Origin: Rostratula benghalensis
Taxonomy: Eukaryota > Chordata > Aves > Charadriiformes > Rostratulidae
DNA length: 64,000 nucleotides
Assembly: GCA_013399305.1 (NCBI GenBank)
Contig: VXAI01000019.1
Coordinates: 7,676,754-7,740,753 of the forward strand
Direction: 5' to 3'
A program made the position numbers and the translations under genes. Numbering within the stretch: the first letter of the stretch is position 1; the number at the start of each line of letters is the position of its first letter. Under the pieces are notes generated by a model. It was not told the origin of the DNA. It was given only the letters and a program-made list of their open reading frames with translations, and made no database searches. Positions 21,644 to 36,552 of the stretch are shown one piece after another.

Positions 21644-24274
21644 AAATGTCTGTTGAAGGTTATTAGTATGAAAATGTCAACTGTGCTTTTTATTTAGTGC
21701 TACAGGCTGTATTGTAAAATTTACAATTAACAATCCAAAATGCTTTGATGCGCTTTAGCCTTCGGATACTCAACCAAATACCTTGATCAACAATGTCTGT
21801 GTGTGCAAAAATACTTTGAAGGAAAAAATGAAGGGGGACAAGAAAGGACTTCCACCAGTCTGGTATGGATTGATGTTAAAAAATTTTCAAGACTTCTCTT
21901 TGTGAAAGAGAATGGGAAATCAAACATCGGCAACTCTAAAAAGAGGTAAGATTTTTAACTTGTGTGGGAAAAACAAGGTGCGTAGAACCAGCAAAATTAA
22001 AATATTTCAGAAGCTGGAAGGAAGTTGGTAAATTATAGAGACTTTATCGGGTGGGGAAGTGGAACAAGCAAAGCTGCAAAGCAAGATTTTTGTAAAAGAG
22101 GAGTGAACAAAAAAAGGGAATTTTAGCTGTCATTAATCTGAAGTGCTGGTTCTAAACAGCCGTTCTCAAAAGAGATATTAATGAAATAGTGGTATTTCTG
22201 GTTATTTCCTAGAAAGTCAGGGCGGGGGGGGAGGATTGCTTTTCTAGATTCTTGCATATTTAGCTACCAGTGTTTCTGAAAGTGAGTGAAAGCTATTTTT
22301 AATCACTGGGTAATTAATGGGACAGTCTAACAAGTACAAGCAGTTTGGGAGTTCAGACTTTTCACTCTACATCTCGTCTCCTCCCTGTCCCGTCCAAGAG
22401 GCCAGCTGTGCATCACCCAAACAGGGTAAGGGGAGGAAGTTTAGGCATAGAAATATGGAGGAACAGATTTCTTACTCTCCTGCCTCAGCAATCAAACGCA
22501 GGTAGAAACCCAGACGTCAGTCTGACATTGACATCCAACTTTATGCAACTCCTGTTGTCAACCTCACATGGAGAGGTTAATAGTCAAAACAGTCAGAATT
22601 ACTAAAGATCCAGGCATCTGCTTTGTACATGTCAGCTGTTTGAAGGAAGCATAAAATATCTCAAGAAATCAAAGAGCAAACTTTAAGGACAACTGGAGAA
22701 AACTATCTGTAGGTGAAGCTCCCAAAATAAGCTTTTTTTTATTTCTCTCCAAGGCCAATACAGAAGAGAGGCAGTGGGGGAAGGACAAAGCAAATCCGAA
22801 GCCGAGAATAGAGGCTAAGTGAGCCAGTACCTAACAGATAAAATATGTACTTGTGGCTAAGGAGGAGGAGGGCACAAGTGAGGACAGAGGAAAACTGCAT
22901 TCCAGCAAGTAATTCCAAGTAGAGCATAAAAAGTGCATGTTAGAATAATTGCAAATAAAAAACCTACTTAAGGGAAGGGAAGGCAGGGAGCTGGAAAACC
23001 AGAGCTCCAACTTTATCACAAACACCAGAATTCAATCTTTTTTTTTTTTTTTTTTCCTTAACTTTCCCCCTATTGAGACTTTGGGACATGAATGAATAAA
23101 TTGCTAAGTAAAAACGAAGATTTAAAGAAAGCAAAGAGCTGACTTCTGAAAGATGCCACAAATTGGGTTTATGCCTGAGCAAAGTGACTGCTCAACTCTT
23201 CTCTGAGTTATGCAGATGAGCAGAATAATACAGTCCAGCAGTGGACAGCATTTTCTGTCCATCAGGCTCTCCAGTTCTGCTTTATATGAAAATAGCTTCT
23301 TTTTTTTGGTTTTATAAAAATGCATTATGCACAAGGAGACAATAAATATCACAACTATTATCATATCATTCCTATAGGCTACAGCTTTCCCATTCTGTAC
23401 AGTAAAATGTGGTTCTGGTTATCTCAGTACTGGCACAAAATCATCTGTATTTCAGCAAGAGTTTACCTGTGGAGAAGTACAGCACAGCAGCAATCAGCTC
23501 CATAGCAGGTCTTCCTCCCATCTAATATATAAAGTAGCTGATAGATTTACACCATTCCCAGCCTTGAAGTGTTGATTGATTGTAATTTTCATCTTCATTT
23601 CTAATCTTAACTTGGTAATCTTAAAATACACAGAAGAGAGATTATACGGCTTAGAAGATGATGTTAAAAATAGAGGCGGTGGTGCTGTATACAAGTTATT
23701 CTGCACTGACAGAACAAAAAGCTTGTGTTGGGATTTGTGTAAACACCCTGGACCTGCTGCAAAAAAAAAAAAAAATACAGGGAATGGAGAGAGAGCGTAA
23801 CTGCAGTAAATGATGTTTAGTTTAATAGAGAACAGGCTTGCCCTTGCTTTTCGTGGGGAATTTGCAATGCTTTCTGTTCTCCTTCAATATTTTCCTGTCT
23901 GGAGACCCTACATTAGGCAGAGCAACCCCTCTCTACCTGCATTGTTGCTGGAAGGACATTCTACTTCCAGTCTGTGTGTCCTCTGCCTGCTGCCATGCCT
24001 GCTTCATTCCTGTTGAACAGGACAGTAAATCCATTTATTTTTTTCCCACTTTCTCCTATTTGAAAGAGCAGCACGAGGTCTGGCCCATCTGGCAGCTCTT
24101 GAAAGGCTTCAGGGTCAGGATTACTTTCAGTATTCTCATTGGTGGTCTTCAGGTCTCAGCGACAACTCCAGATGCCCTGGAATTTTTAACATCTCTTTCT
24201 GATTTTCTGGAAGCATAAGGAGCTATCACACCAAAAGCTAGGAATGGAATAATTTCCACAGCCAGTGAACTCAT

Positions 24275-24294
24275 NNNNNNNNNNNNNNNNNNNN
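24275..24294. other. Assembly gap of 20 Ns
   Basis: Twenty Ns interrupt AT-rich intergenic sequence with no recognisable repeat on either side. The size is probably a convention or a small estimated gap. A further single N is at 47290. Confidence 0.98.
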
Positions 24295-26734
24295 TAATTC
24301 ACTAACTATTGTTTAATTTGGAGGTACAAAAGGCTGCCCTGAAGTAGAAAAGTTTAAAGGTGATCAACTCAGAATTTTCAGAACTCTTGTAAACTAGACA
24401 ATATGGCATAGTAATTTTTAGCAATATAACATCCTTATGTTATTGAAAGATTGAAAATGAGAGTTGATCATTTATTCAATAGCTTCCTTTTTCATCTCTT
24501 TCTCTTTTCCTTTCCTATTTCAGACAAAACTTCAGGGAAAGAGCACAGGACAACCTTCTGACTGAGTGATGAAATACAAATGGACCAGGTATTAATTTTT
24601 TTTTAATATACTAGATATGAAGTACTAATAAGAACTAAAAAAATTAGTCCAGTTTGATACAGGTTTAAAACTCTGGATTACAGTAGAGTTCTTAAAAGCT
24701 CTGGATAGATCAAACCATTTTTATAGAAGAGCAGCCAGGGACTCATTTTATCCAGATTTTTCATGTCTAAATGTTGTATGGAATCTGGACAGCAGCAAAC
24801 ATTAGGAATATTGCTGTGCAATAGCAGTTTCTAAAATGTCAGCAATTTATTGTTATAAAAATGTATATTTTTATCTGTAGTCTGAAGCTATGAATCAGGA
24901 AACCTTAGTTCAGCTTGAGAATGTATTGAGTTACAAATCGCAGGCACATTCTGGAAAAAAAAAAAAACCAACCAAAAACCCACAAAATAAAACAAAATCA
25001 ACGAAACAAAAAACCCCAAACCAACTCAAACCACAATGCTTTGCTCTTTTGCATACGCATTGCTACTTGTTGGCAAACCACTATGGAAATCTCAGCAGGT
25101 TGTATATTACATTATATATTATGTATATTATATCATGACAATAATTAGCTTGTGGAGTCAGATATTTTTCCTGGGTGAGGGTATCGTGTCCGTTCCCGAC
25201 AGACACTGACTTTTCAGCTGAGTTTCAGCAAACTCTTTACCCATTTTCTACATTCATAATTGGCTGTATGTCCCCTTTGCCCCCTTTCTCAACTTAAATT
25301 ACTTCTCTTCCAGAAGGGAAAAACTACATAGACTCATGAATATTCTACCTGAAAATTCTTTACATTTGCCAGCTAAGTAACTGTATCTCTTAGAACTCCA
25401 TCGCTTGAGACAACATAATCTGTTTTTACACAGAATTAAGTGATGGGTATTTTGTTAGAATTTTGTTAGAACTCTTGTTAGCTTTTCAAGAGAGCAGGCA
25501 ACGCTGCCAAGCCCAAAGTCCTCATGGAAGAGGACCAAAAAAAAAAAAAAAAAAGAAAAGACAGCAGAAATTAAGTATCCCCCCATTAATTAAGTGTTAA
25601 TTAAGATCAAGTGCATTCAAAACAACCCTCACTGACAGAAAAACTGGTTTATATAAGGTTTAGGAAGTTTTAAAGCAGATAGTTGAGATCAATTTTTTCT
25701 TTACTTAAAACTCCAATAAAACCTGCTTTACTTTTAGATTGTGCCAAATCCTGTGCATTCCTAACAGAGATTTAATTTTAATGCTAAAATAAAACTTAGA
25801 AAAGACAATATTAAACATGTTCTCTAGAGATGCTTAACTGCAAAGACAGAAAACATTGCAAGGCTTTCATATTACTCAATAAAATTATGGTTCCGGTACT
25901 ATTCATGTATTTCATAAATTTTCAAGAAATGAAAAAAAAAATAATGACAGAGTCATTGAAAAATAAAAACAATAGAAGTGGCTTTTTTTGCTCTTGCATG
26001 AGCCCTTTCAGACCAGCATTAGACTGATCTGTTTTCTAAACTAAGACAAATGCCCATGACAAGATGCAAACAAGGCATATCCTGTGTTTCATGGCAAACT
26101 TTGATGGGAATAAAAAAGCTTGAAATGCTGCATGACCAGGTATTAAGATCTGGAAGCCATCACTAGCAAGACAGGTAGTCTCAGCATATCACATATATAT
26201 ATATAACTTTTTATATACCATCCATATCCCATCTGATCCCCTACAGCATTAACAATGCAGCCTCTGGCCAAATTTCCTGATCCATTTCTGTTCTTTTCCC
26301 ACAGCTGCTTCTTTCCATGGAAAACCAGTCTCTGCTGGAGGAACACCAATATCTTCTCAAGAGCAGAGTAACAGTCTCTTTCCTGGCTCAGCTCCGTGCA
26401 TCCTTCCAAATGGCATCTCAAACCCCCACATCGATACGCACCTTATGAAGAGGCAAAGGTCTTCTTTCACTGCAAAATTTTGAAGTTTACCTTCCATGCC
26501 TGACTAGTGTCCTGCACAATCCCAACTGGCTCCAAGAAAGTACCACCTCCAACAAAACCCACATGAACATCCAGTTCTTGGGAAAGGGGGAATGGTTGTG
26601 AGACAGTGAGAAAAAAAAAAACCAAAAAGCATACTTTGAATTAATTATAAAGCAGCAGACATTCAACCCTCAGTTCTGTTCTCGTAATAGTGAATTTCTA
26701 AATTCATGCAACCAGATGAGAGAAAGTGCTCTGC

Positions 26735-26756
26735 TGAATTTCCACTGAATTTCCAC
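26735..26756 (+). repeat. 11-bp perfect tandem duplication
   Basis: The unit tgaatttccac occurs twice with no spacer in intergenic sequence. Confidence 0.9.
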
Positions 26757-29589
26757 TTGGAAATTTCAAGTTGCACGTTAGTAAGAACTGAAGACTGAAG
26801 GTTATGCCATTGGGCATGAAGTCCTCATAAAAATGGCTGAGTTATCTTGATGACATAGGGCATAGATACATTGACAAATTAATAAGGAGTTCCAGTCCTT
26901 TTCAGCAAATGGCAGACTCTGCCAGTATTTCTGAGCTCACTTACTTCCCAAGTACAAACTTGTAGAGCGGCTGCTCATGCAGGATACAGAATCCCAGCCG
27001 TCTTTCCACACAGCATGGTAAAACTGTGCAACCGGTGGGCGAAAACAGGAAACATGATCACCTTGGATCAGAGCCCTTGATGTTTTTTTTCTGTGGGTAG
27101 GGACGTAGGAAAATTACGAGCTGTTATACTCCCTTCAGTAGGACAGCATTTGCACAGGACTCAAGTAACCACCTCTTCCCAAGCGAATGATTTTGCCAAC
27201 AGCTTTTTTTTTTTTTTTTTTTTTTCCTTTCAACATTTGAGCAGAGGAAGTCATGATCTTAATTTTTCGAATGCAAGACACGAATCTGTGAGTCACATAC
27301 CCAAATCTTCACGTCCCCAGGAGAGGTAAGTCTCCAGGTTCCCAAAGGAGATGAGAGAAGGCAGAGCCTTGAAGGTGGTGCAGGAGCTGGAGGGGACAAC
27401 GAGTCCTCCGGTGCCCCAGGGTAGAAGGTCCAGACGGGCACCAAGGGTGACCTCAGCCTTCTGCAACCACTGCCACCACCTTCTGCTAAAGCCTTTCACA
27501 TGCTCTGTTAAAAATCCAAGACTCCCAAGGGTCACATGTGGACCACTCCAACATTAATTGATTCAAAAATAAATTAAGAATTAACAAACAGATATTACAG
27601 ACTTAGACTTTGTTACACCTTCTAACAGAAGTTACACTGTTTGGTGTGGAAATTACTTGTAGCTTGGCATTCTAGACCTGTAGAATGACCACTTTGCTTC
27701 TAATCCTTATGGAATATATAATGTAATTGTAATAACCTTTCTATTTAAGTCTAAAAAAAAAAAAAAAAGCAGTCTGTTAAGTATTGCGTTTAATATAGAA
27801 AAACTTTTGGTTTCTTTAAGTATAAATTAATTACTTATTTTACACTTTCTTCTGCATCACTTAAAATGCTTTCCAGAAATATTTTTAATAGCAAGTCTAG
27901 GAGTGCTAGTTATGTATCATATGTCTCCTCTCCTTTCTTGTTTTTTCTGTTTGAGAGATTTAATTTTCAGTTTCATTCTGGACCTAATTTAGATTTATGA
28001 CTAAAATTTTACCAATGTTCTCAACGGTTCCCAACAAGGTGGTTTCAGTAAGTAGTTTTAATATTGTTTCATCTCCACAGTACTCGCTAAGCTTCTGATC
28101 TGTAGTCCAAGCTGCCACACTGCTATTTTTATGTGCATGTAAAGACATCCCTTGTGAGAAATCCCTATCCTAAGAGTATTCTCTTGCACAACTTTTCATC
28201 TCAACAACGTTCCCTGCAACTGAATCAAATCCCGTGATTTACCATGTTTTGAGTCAACTCCATCATTGTTTGTGTCTCCTGTTACACCTGAGAAGGCATT
28301 TGATCTCATACAATAATGCAGCAGCTGCTATTGTTCTAAAAATTGCCTCTATGGGCTTTTCTGTGTGAACCAGTTCTGAAAACGATGCTGGTTGAATTTG
28401 TGGGCAAAGTCAGTCATTCTGAGAAAGCTCATAAACTCCCGAGAGGCTTGCAAAGAACAATCAATCCCTACATCAGGAAGCAAAAAGGAAGTGCCAACCC
28501 AGTGGAAATTTATTTATTACACGTTTGAAGTCTGCTGAAATAACAAAACGTGGGACTTAACAGTCCAACAGGGCAGATACAAAGGCAATGGAATGAAACC
28601 TTATTTTCAACAAGGGAATGGTACTCAAATAACTATTAAAAATTGATTACTTTTAAAAAAAAAAAAGTCACTCCCGTAAAAGTTAAAAGAAAAGGTAAGT
28701 GTGCTCATATAAATTACATTAGGCAACGGTGAGAAACTTTCCTTGAACTACATCCTTGCAGGAAATTGGCCAAATGTAGCCCCTTGGCGCCAAGGAGGTC
28801 ACGAGCTCTGCGTCACTGCTGGTTCAGTTTTTGTGAGCACATTGTGTTGGGAAATCCCGATTCCCAGTGCTGAAGTGTAAAACAAGACTTTGAACTCGAT
28901 GGGATCCTGCGTACGATGCAGCAAACACCAATGAATTTCATTTCCTTGAACCCGCAAGGAGTGTAGGGACACAAAAAAAAAAAAAGAAAAAAAATGTTCC
29001 ATGCTTCAGTAACCTTTATGTTTTGTGAGAGTTCTGGACAATTTTTTTCTTCTGAAAAGAAAATTACAGTTGGAATGCAAATACTTAATGCAATGCATTT
29101 TTTTTGTTTTATTATTATTTTTGAAGATATCACCCAAACTAAACTTTAAGACAAAAATAACCTATAACCACCTTTCAAGAACCTGTCGAGGGCAAAGAGT
29201 TATTCACAGGAAAAGTTAATTAATATTTACAAGAAGACCACTAAAATAATCTAATCCAAATGGGAGCACAATAGACACCGAAAGCACCCAATCGACAGAC
29301 TTTGCCTCAAAGTCAAAACTTCTCTCTAAAACACAATTTCTCCTAAATAAGAGACAATCTTGAATGTAAGTCCTCAGGTGTTGAAAAATACCCAGATGAA
29401 GATATCCCAGCGATTATACACCATTGTTGAAAATCTGCAAATTGTGCTCTCCATCAGTAGAAGAGCGACAAAGAAACCCAACAAAGGTTATGGTGAAATA
29501 TTCTCCCAGGTTCAGCACTCATCCCTGAAACTGCAGCATTCTCCACAAGTGTTAATTTTTTTAATGTGCCAAGCTTTAGGTTTTGTAGA

Positions 29590-29712
29590 GGCTGGGGTAG
29601 ACTAGGCTTCTCCACCTAGTGGTCTAATGGGAGGGGTCTTTGCCCACAACGGGGAGCTGGAATTAGATGATCTTGAAGATCCCTTCCAACCCAAAGCATT
29701 CCATGATTCTTT
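29590..29712 (+). mobile_element. CR1 LINE 3' tail
   Basis: A diverged plus-strand CR1 terminus with 'cctagtggtctaatgggagg', 'gatgatcttgaagatccc', 'ttccaacccaaagcattcca' and 'tgattct'. It is 5'-truncated and intergenic. Confidence 0.88.
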
Positions 29713-30970
29713 GTACCATATGTTGCAAAAAAAACCCCAAAAAACAACAAACCAACCCTCTTTTCACCCAATATGCAATTACCACATGTATAGACAGAGG
29801 GTAGAATTCAGGACATTGTAAACCTGCTCTACAGGCTTTCAAACCTTTGCAGACCCTCCTTGAAAAGTCCCACCAGGTCTTCCACTGCTTCACCTTCTCC
29901 ATAAATCAGTGGTATTTGTTTGCTGAGCTAGAGCCATGCTGAATGACTTCTACTCTACTCTTCCTCTACAGAAGGGACTAGGAAAGACCACTAGGAAGCC
30001 ACTAAAAAGTCACAAGAGTGTGTTTTTCCATCACAGATGGAAAGCTTTGGAGAGTGACACCTGGCAGGGCATCCCAGGTGAGGTCCTGCATCCCCTCCCC
30101 TCCACACAGCAGCCTCCTGAAATGACTCTTGCAAAATTTGGGGGAAAAATGTTGGTTGAAGGAAAAGAGCAGAGAGAGGTTTAGAGGCCATAAGATCTTT
30201 TCCTAGCACTGAAATGGTGTTGTAGGACACTCAGGAGTTCTTAGGATTAGGACATATAGGACTCATCAGCAACGGGGAGAGTAAATACCCCCCAAAAAAG
30301 ACATGTTTATGGTCCAACTTACTTGAGGGAGGCAAAGTCTAGGCACATACAGGAGGTTTCTTTCCTTTATGTGGTGCTTCCATATTGAAATGCAGTTCAC
30401 CCCTGGATTGCCATGATTTCAGGACAGCCTGAACAGTAACTCCTGCACCTCCAGGGCATCCCCTGCATGAAATCACTGGAGCCAGTGCAAATTTCTTGTT
30501 TGAATTCAACCAAACCAAACTCCTCTACCGAAAAGTTGACAGCAATAATGAGTTTAGGGCAGGAGGAAAGAGATTATTTCTCAGGTCACTAATCACCCAG
30601 GTAAGGCTGGAGACCTCCCCTGCAAGGGTGATGTGGGTCTTTTTAGTTCTGCATTTTGACTTGCAAACCTTTTCTGCACATTCAAGTCTTAGACCTATTT
30701 AGTTCAAGGTAATTTAACCAGTATTTTCGAAACTAACTTGTCTTAAAACGTGCTTTTTTTTTTTCATACTTCTTTTTCCTAGTGATGTTTTGTCTGCTTT
30801 TTCATCTGGAAATCTTTTATAGAACACATGCTTAGTAATTCTTATGATTTCTTGCTAGATGTTGTATACACATGTATATATGTAATGGCTTTTGTCACTC
30901 CTAGACTCATTAAATATTTTATAAATATGAACATTATTAGATATATACACATCTGTTCACTGAAGGAATA

Positions 30971-30985
30971 ACACACACACACACA
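30971..30985. repeat. (AC)n microsatellite, short
   Basis: Seven and a half AC units in intergenic sequence. Confidence 0.9.
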
Positions 30986-33180
30986 TTTCCTAAGGGGCAT
31001 TTAGGCACGGATGGATACTGCAGGGCAGCTCTCCACAAATTCAGATTCTGTTTTGCTTCAGTAGACTTGCAGTAAAGTGTTTATTCTCCTTTGAGGAGTA
31101 TATACAGTTTGAAACCTAAGCATAATGTCCCTCTTCAAGTTAATTACTGCCCCCCAGGGCTGCCACACGGGCACGGGGGCAGCTCAGCCCAAAGGCACGT
31201 TAGGTGTTGTCCCTCATCCCAAGGATGTTATCTGGTGTGTCAACATCACAGGCTTTCTTTTTATTAGTCCCTGGAGTTGTGCTAATTTTGTCAGCTGCTA
31301 AACTCATTTTCCTGCATTTCAACTGCTCTCAGACAATCATCATAAAGGGACAAAATCCTGCTGGGCTTCATGAGGGAGGAGGGCTTTGCACAAAGCTTTT
31401 AAGACACGATGAAAGCAAAGGGATTGTTACAACTTTACGGTTTGTTTGGGTTTTTCTTGCCATTCAGAGCAAGGCAAACTACCCAAGCACTGATCTCTGT
31501 CCCTCTTTTCTTCCCCCTCAGGATCTAGAAGATAGCTACCTAAGTCCTGACCTTTAAAATTACATATTCTGACAGCTGCTAAACTCTTAGGATAAGCTAA
31601 TAAGCATTTGTTTCATTGAACATCTGAAGACAACTACAGAAGCAAATCACTAATGTATGTATTTAAACAAATCTCTTCTGAGGCAATCCCTTAAAATTTT
31701 GTTTATATTTAAAGGGAAAATTCTTTTAAAAGGAAAATAGGAGCCATGTTTTCTGCCGCTCCTTCTCCAAAACATGCATTGGCTTGGCTTTTCCGCACAC
31801 CTCATACGTACTATGTGATCCGTGTTGGAAAAGCCCCAAGAAGAGCAGAAAAATCCCAGCAGCAGACCTTTTGTTTTTGAAAGTGACTAAAAATGATAAG
31901 AGCAGGGAGGAAGAACTACCTCCAAGGATGCTGTCATTGCAAGAAAAGGAGCAGAACATTCGGCCCAGACAACTTGCAATACGTATTTCAAAGGAGAACT
32001 GAGAAGACATCCTTCTGGAGGAACCACCAGGCCTTTCAGCTAAAGCAACAAGTAGGGAATGTGGTCTAAAATGTGGCTAAGGGAATTAAGCACCCAAACC
32101 ACTACCATCAGCAAAGACATACAATGCCTGACTTTCCTTTCTTCTGGGTAAAGGACTCTTTTGAATTCTTATCTAGAAGCAAGTCCAGAAGAGTGTTCCA
32201 CAGGCCAGAATCTAAAGATGTTGCATGTGCCATCAGAGCTCTTACTCCCCCTCCCATTTTCACCCCATGAAGCTATTCAAAATACTGGTATTCATACGTG
32301 AACTCACCCAACAGATTGGTTTCACAGAAATTACAGTCCTGCTTATGACCAATCTCTACACGAAATGCACCTTATAAAGCTTCCAGGGATTCTGAAAACA
32401 GCTTCCACTACCAAGTCACCTTCATCCAGCCTCTTATTATCCAGGAATGCAATTATTATCCTTGCAGGGTTGGCCAAAAAGGCCACAATTCCATGGACCA
32501 CGTTTATTTGCAGCAAGTGAAACTTCATATACTTCCTAAACTCTAACAAGTAGGGTAAATTCCCTTCTTTAGCAGTCTGCTCTTTGAGGAGCAAAGAAAG
32601 AACCTCGCTTGCCAGTCAGAAAGGAGAAATTCAACCACAAAAAAACCCCAAATACTTGCTCATACATATTCTACTGACTGAAAATGCTGAGACCTTCACT
32701 AGCCTTGTGTCTTAAAGACAGTAAGTGAGGTTATTCTTTAAAACTTCCCTCCGTCCTGCTTTTCTGTATCAGTTAGTTATTTATTTATTTCCATTTATTT
32801 CACTTTGCTTCAGAGAGGGAAGAATCCTGTGAGCCCAGCATGGAGTTAAGGGGTAAAAAGCTCTGTCTGGTGAACAGTAGAGCATTTTCTCATGCATCAC
32901 TGAAAGTTTTTTTGTTGGAAAGAGGGGTTTTATGCAGTTTTTCGTTTGTGGGATTCCTTATTTCCCAGTAGAGGGGATGAAGGAGTTACAAAACCATGGT
33001 CAAAAGGTTGTATGTGGCAATACTGATTTCATGCAGAATGATGGGAAATGCTGTTCAATTCCAATAAAAGCTGGCTCTTTTTTAATTTTCATCAATTGAA
33101 GATACCTAAATTATCATTTCACAAGCAGCTACTCACTACATCTGTTGCTCCCTCCAGGCATGTCCAAGTCATGTCCAGCT

Positions 33181-33305
33181 CAAGGCCAAGTTGGAGGGGG
33201 CTTGGAGCAACCTGGTCTGGTGGGAGGTGTCCCTGCCCAGGGCAGGGGTGGCACTGGGTGGGCTTTAAGGTCCCTTCCAAGCCAAACCATTCTGTGATTC
33301 TGTGC
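33181..33305 (+). mobile_element. CR1 LINE 3' tail
   Basis: A well-preserved plus-strand terminus with 'ttggagggggcttggagcaa', 'cctggtctggtgggaggtgt', 'ctttaaggtcccttccaagc' and 'cattctgtgattctgtg'. It is intergenic. The preceding block at 58574-58808 shares the same subfamily motifs. Confidence 0.93.
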
Positions 33306-36300
33306 TATTTCTCAGCCCTGTACCTGATTACAACTGAAATGAAACCTTAAGGAAAATATTTGATTTTATTTCACTGTCAACAAGACGCATAGGAATATGG
33401 ACTAAAATTGCCCCCTTCACCTCTATGACTTCATGAAGAAGTAATTCTGTGTGGTTCCTTGTAAAATACTGTTATTCTCAGTTCACACCTTTTACCTAAT
33501 GTCACCCCATTGCCTTACTGAACATTCAGATACAAACCCCCTCAACAGCGCTGTAACAGCCACATCCTGAGGAACCCTCACCTTGGGGCAGAACTGAAGG
33601 CAGAGTCTAAAGAGACTTAGTGGCTATTTTAAAAGGCTTTTCTTCAACAGCTCCCTTGAAGGCATTTCCTTCTATTGTCTTTTGGAAGCTATGTCCACCT
33701 TCCATTGTTCTTCAGGGACTAGGCCCAGAGCACGATTTTAAAACGTGCCCAAATTTGAGCGTTACCTCCCATTTTCAGTGACATTTAGGTTCCCAAGTGC
33801 CCAAATACATGACTTTCAAAACTAGGATTTCAGCTGTTATATGACTTAGAAACTGTTTTTATTGAGTGTTAGAAGGCCATGAGGAATGAGCCAGAATCAG
33901 AACATTAGTAGGTTCAGGTGATTTTTCCCAGCTCCATAGTATACCACTCCCTGCACTGTATTTTTCACAACAAATACTTTGTCACCTCCTTCAGCATTTA
34001 TATTGAGCTAAACTAGCATCTCTGCAAATTTTGATTGTTTCCTCATATTTCCTAATTAGGCAAAATATACTTCAGCTCCAATGCACTCATGCAGATTTGC
34101 ATTACAGAATTTATAAAGGACATCAAAAGAATCAAAGAGCGGCTCAAATCACTAACTGTACACAGGTTGTTTGGGCTCCTGAGGACTGCAGGTTTGGTTT
34201 TAATGAAACAAAGATGCTTTCTCTTCAATCAATGAGTGAGATTCAGTGAGGAGTTACATACAGCACCAATTGTTCATATAAACAAAATTTCTCACCTTCC
34301 CACTTTCCTGTGACTTGGACTGAAATGATCTTAATTATTATAAAGCAGAAGAAATGCATGAAACATGCAATGGGCACCGGTCAGGAGAATTTGAAAAGTC
34401 AACCAAAGCTCCTACATTATTTCATTTTTCAGGTCTTACAGAGTCTTTTGTCCTCCTTGCCTCCCCCCTCTTCTTTCTGCTCTGAGGAACACGTACCTGC
34501 TAGTTTACAATGGCTGTTTTATATCACTGGGAACGCACTTGAATTTAGCAATTTTCAGCTGGAAACCTAAGAGTAGATGCATACTGCTTCTTTAAATATC
34601 CAGTTCTAGTGTTTACTCCTAAAAAAATGCTAGTTTAATATCCAACTGTAGAGTTACTCTGCATATATCACCCGCAATGCTGTTCTGCATGGAACTGCTT
34701 GTGCACCTGAAGTGAGGTCTACCATCATATTCTAGACAGGAAGGCTGATCCACCACATGAGGATACCTCTTTTTGCTCTGTCATTATTTGCCTTAGTCTT
34801 TTTTTAAAAGTGACTACACATTTTCTTTTATACAGCTCCCTGGCCATCTAAGGGGTTTTTTTTTTTTTGAAACACACAGAAAATCTTGGTTTCTCACTCT
34901 TTGTATGCCCTGTAATAGCAACCTCAAATGCTTACCCAGATACGACAAGTTCTATCTGCAATGTAATCACGCCAGGGATGCTTTTTAAAGCACCTATAAA
35001 TATATCTCTAAATTAAGTTTTGTTCCTACTACCAGGCACTGATTTTATGACTAGCTTGAAAGTCCGTCTTTCTCCCTGACAACACTTTTGCACTCCAACA
35101 CAACTTTTTACTTATTTTATTTTTACAGCCCGACATTCATAAAAGACTCCATGAACTCTTCACAGCACCCAGGAAATTCTAGCAATATTTCCATTTCCAT
35201 GCAATAAATCATCTTGTTTCTTTTCTTAGTATCTTGAGGAGCAGATTTTTTTTTTCTTTACAATGAGAAAAATTTCTCCAGTTCCATCCCACTCTTTTAA
35301 AGCTGGCAACCTACCCTTACAAAACATTATGTGTAAGATGATGGACTATATATATTATGTAGGCTGAAAACCTAGGCAGGAAAAATGAGAAAGAAAGATT
35401 CAGTAAGGGCTCTCAAGGTAGTCCCTAGTACAATGCCATATGTTGAGGTGTGGACCACCTGCACTCCCATAATTCTCAATCAGAAAAGTTTAAAAAAAAT
35501 AAAGAAATGTTTAATTAAACAACAATAGAGACCTCATAGCCCTGTAAGCAACACGTTCATCTGCACTTATCATTGACAATTTTCCATCTTGCCTTTTTCC
35601 CCCTGATTGTGATTTGAAGCCAACTGATTTCTGCAATTTCAAATCCGAATACAAGGAAAAAAAAAATAATATTATTTTCAAGTAGTGTTCTCCCACATTC
35701 ATTTGAACACCATTCAACCCTGTCTTTTTTTTTTTTTTTTTATTCTAAACAACCTGAAGCCCTTCCATTTGTCTTCATGGAATCAGGTCTTCCAAAAGCA
35801 TGTTTACATCTTTCTAACTTAGTTTAAAGTGAAGAGTCTGTCTGACATGTTCTATACATAACCCTTCTCATCATATTTCCCATTATGCCGATATAAAGTT
35901 TTGAATTTCACCTACATTATCCCACCAGCCTCATGATTTTTCTCATTTAGGCGTAGACTTTTCCTTGTATCTTATATTAATTCAATAATTTCTTCCTATT
36001 TTAAAAACCATTGTAATCTTTCATCTTGGATGCTTTATGACTTCCTTCTAAGTGATAGCCATCTGCAAATATTTTATAAACTGTTTTTATTCCATTACTC
36101 AAGTCATCAACTAAATCAAATCAAATAGCACCAGATTTGAGATAGGTGATTGAAGGAGCCATTAAATACATCCTCATTGCAGCAGTAAATGGTTTCATCT
36201 CCTAATGTTAGGAAATCCAGGTACAGATTTTTAGTTATGATTATTTCATGTGCTCTTCTCTGCATATTTTTGATGAAATAACTCTCATGATTCTAAGTAA

Positions 36301-36503
36301 TTACAAGTGGTAAAGCTAAGACAGCCCGCTATGATTCTGAAAACAAATACTAAAATGGCGTATTCCTGCCATTAATCATCAATTTATTTCTTTTTCTTAC
36401 AGGGTACACAAGAGAAATTAAATCTTAAAATGGAAAGAAGAGGGTATAAAAATTTGGAAAATCACCACGGAAAGGCAGTGAAACATCAAACACTGAAAAA
36501 ATG

Positions 36504-36552
36504 AGTATGATCCTTATGGGTCCCTTCTAATTCAAGCTATTCTATGATTTTA
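36504..36552 (+). mobile_element. CR1 LINE 3' tail, minimal
   Basis: About 50 bp: 'tatgatccttatgggtccct', 'tctaattcaagctattctat' and 'gatttta'. It is too short for subfamily assignment but shows the CR1 terminus order. Confidence 0.7.

Larger units (their letters stand above)
21271..29589. other. Intergenic region immediately downstream of VEGFC
   Basis: No gene, RNA or CR1 copy is recognisable in these 8.3 kb. Contents are AT-rich unique sequence, homopolymer tracts, a G-rich stretch at 22220-22234 and the 20-N gap. A somewhat GC-richer island lies at 27300-27560. The CpG-bearing, repeat-free segment 28780-28970 could be conserved, but I cannot test this. All open frames are short and unlike any family I know. 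Confidence 0.8.

Noticed and set aside
27300..27560. GC-richer island as a possible promoter or LTR
   Set aside because: It has few CpGs, no TATA/initiator arrangement and no terminal repeats.
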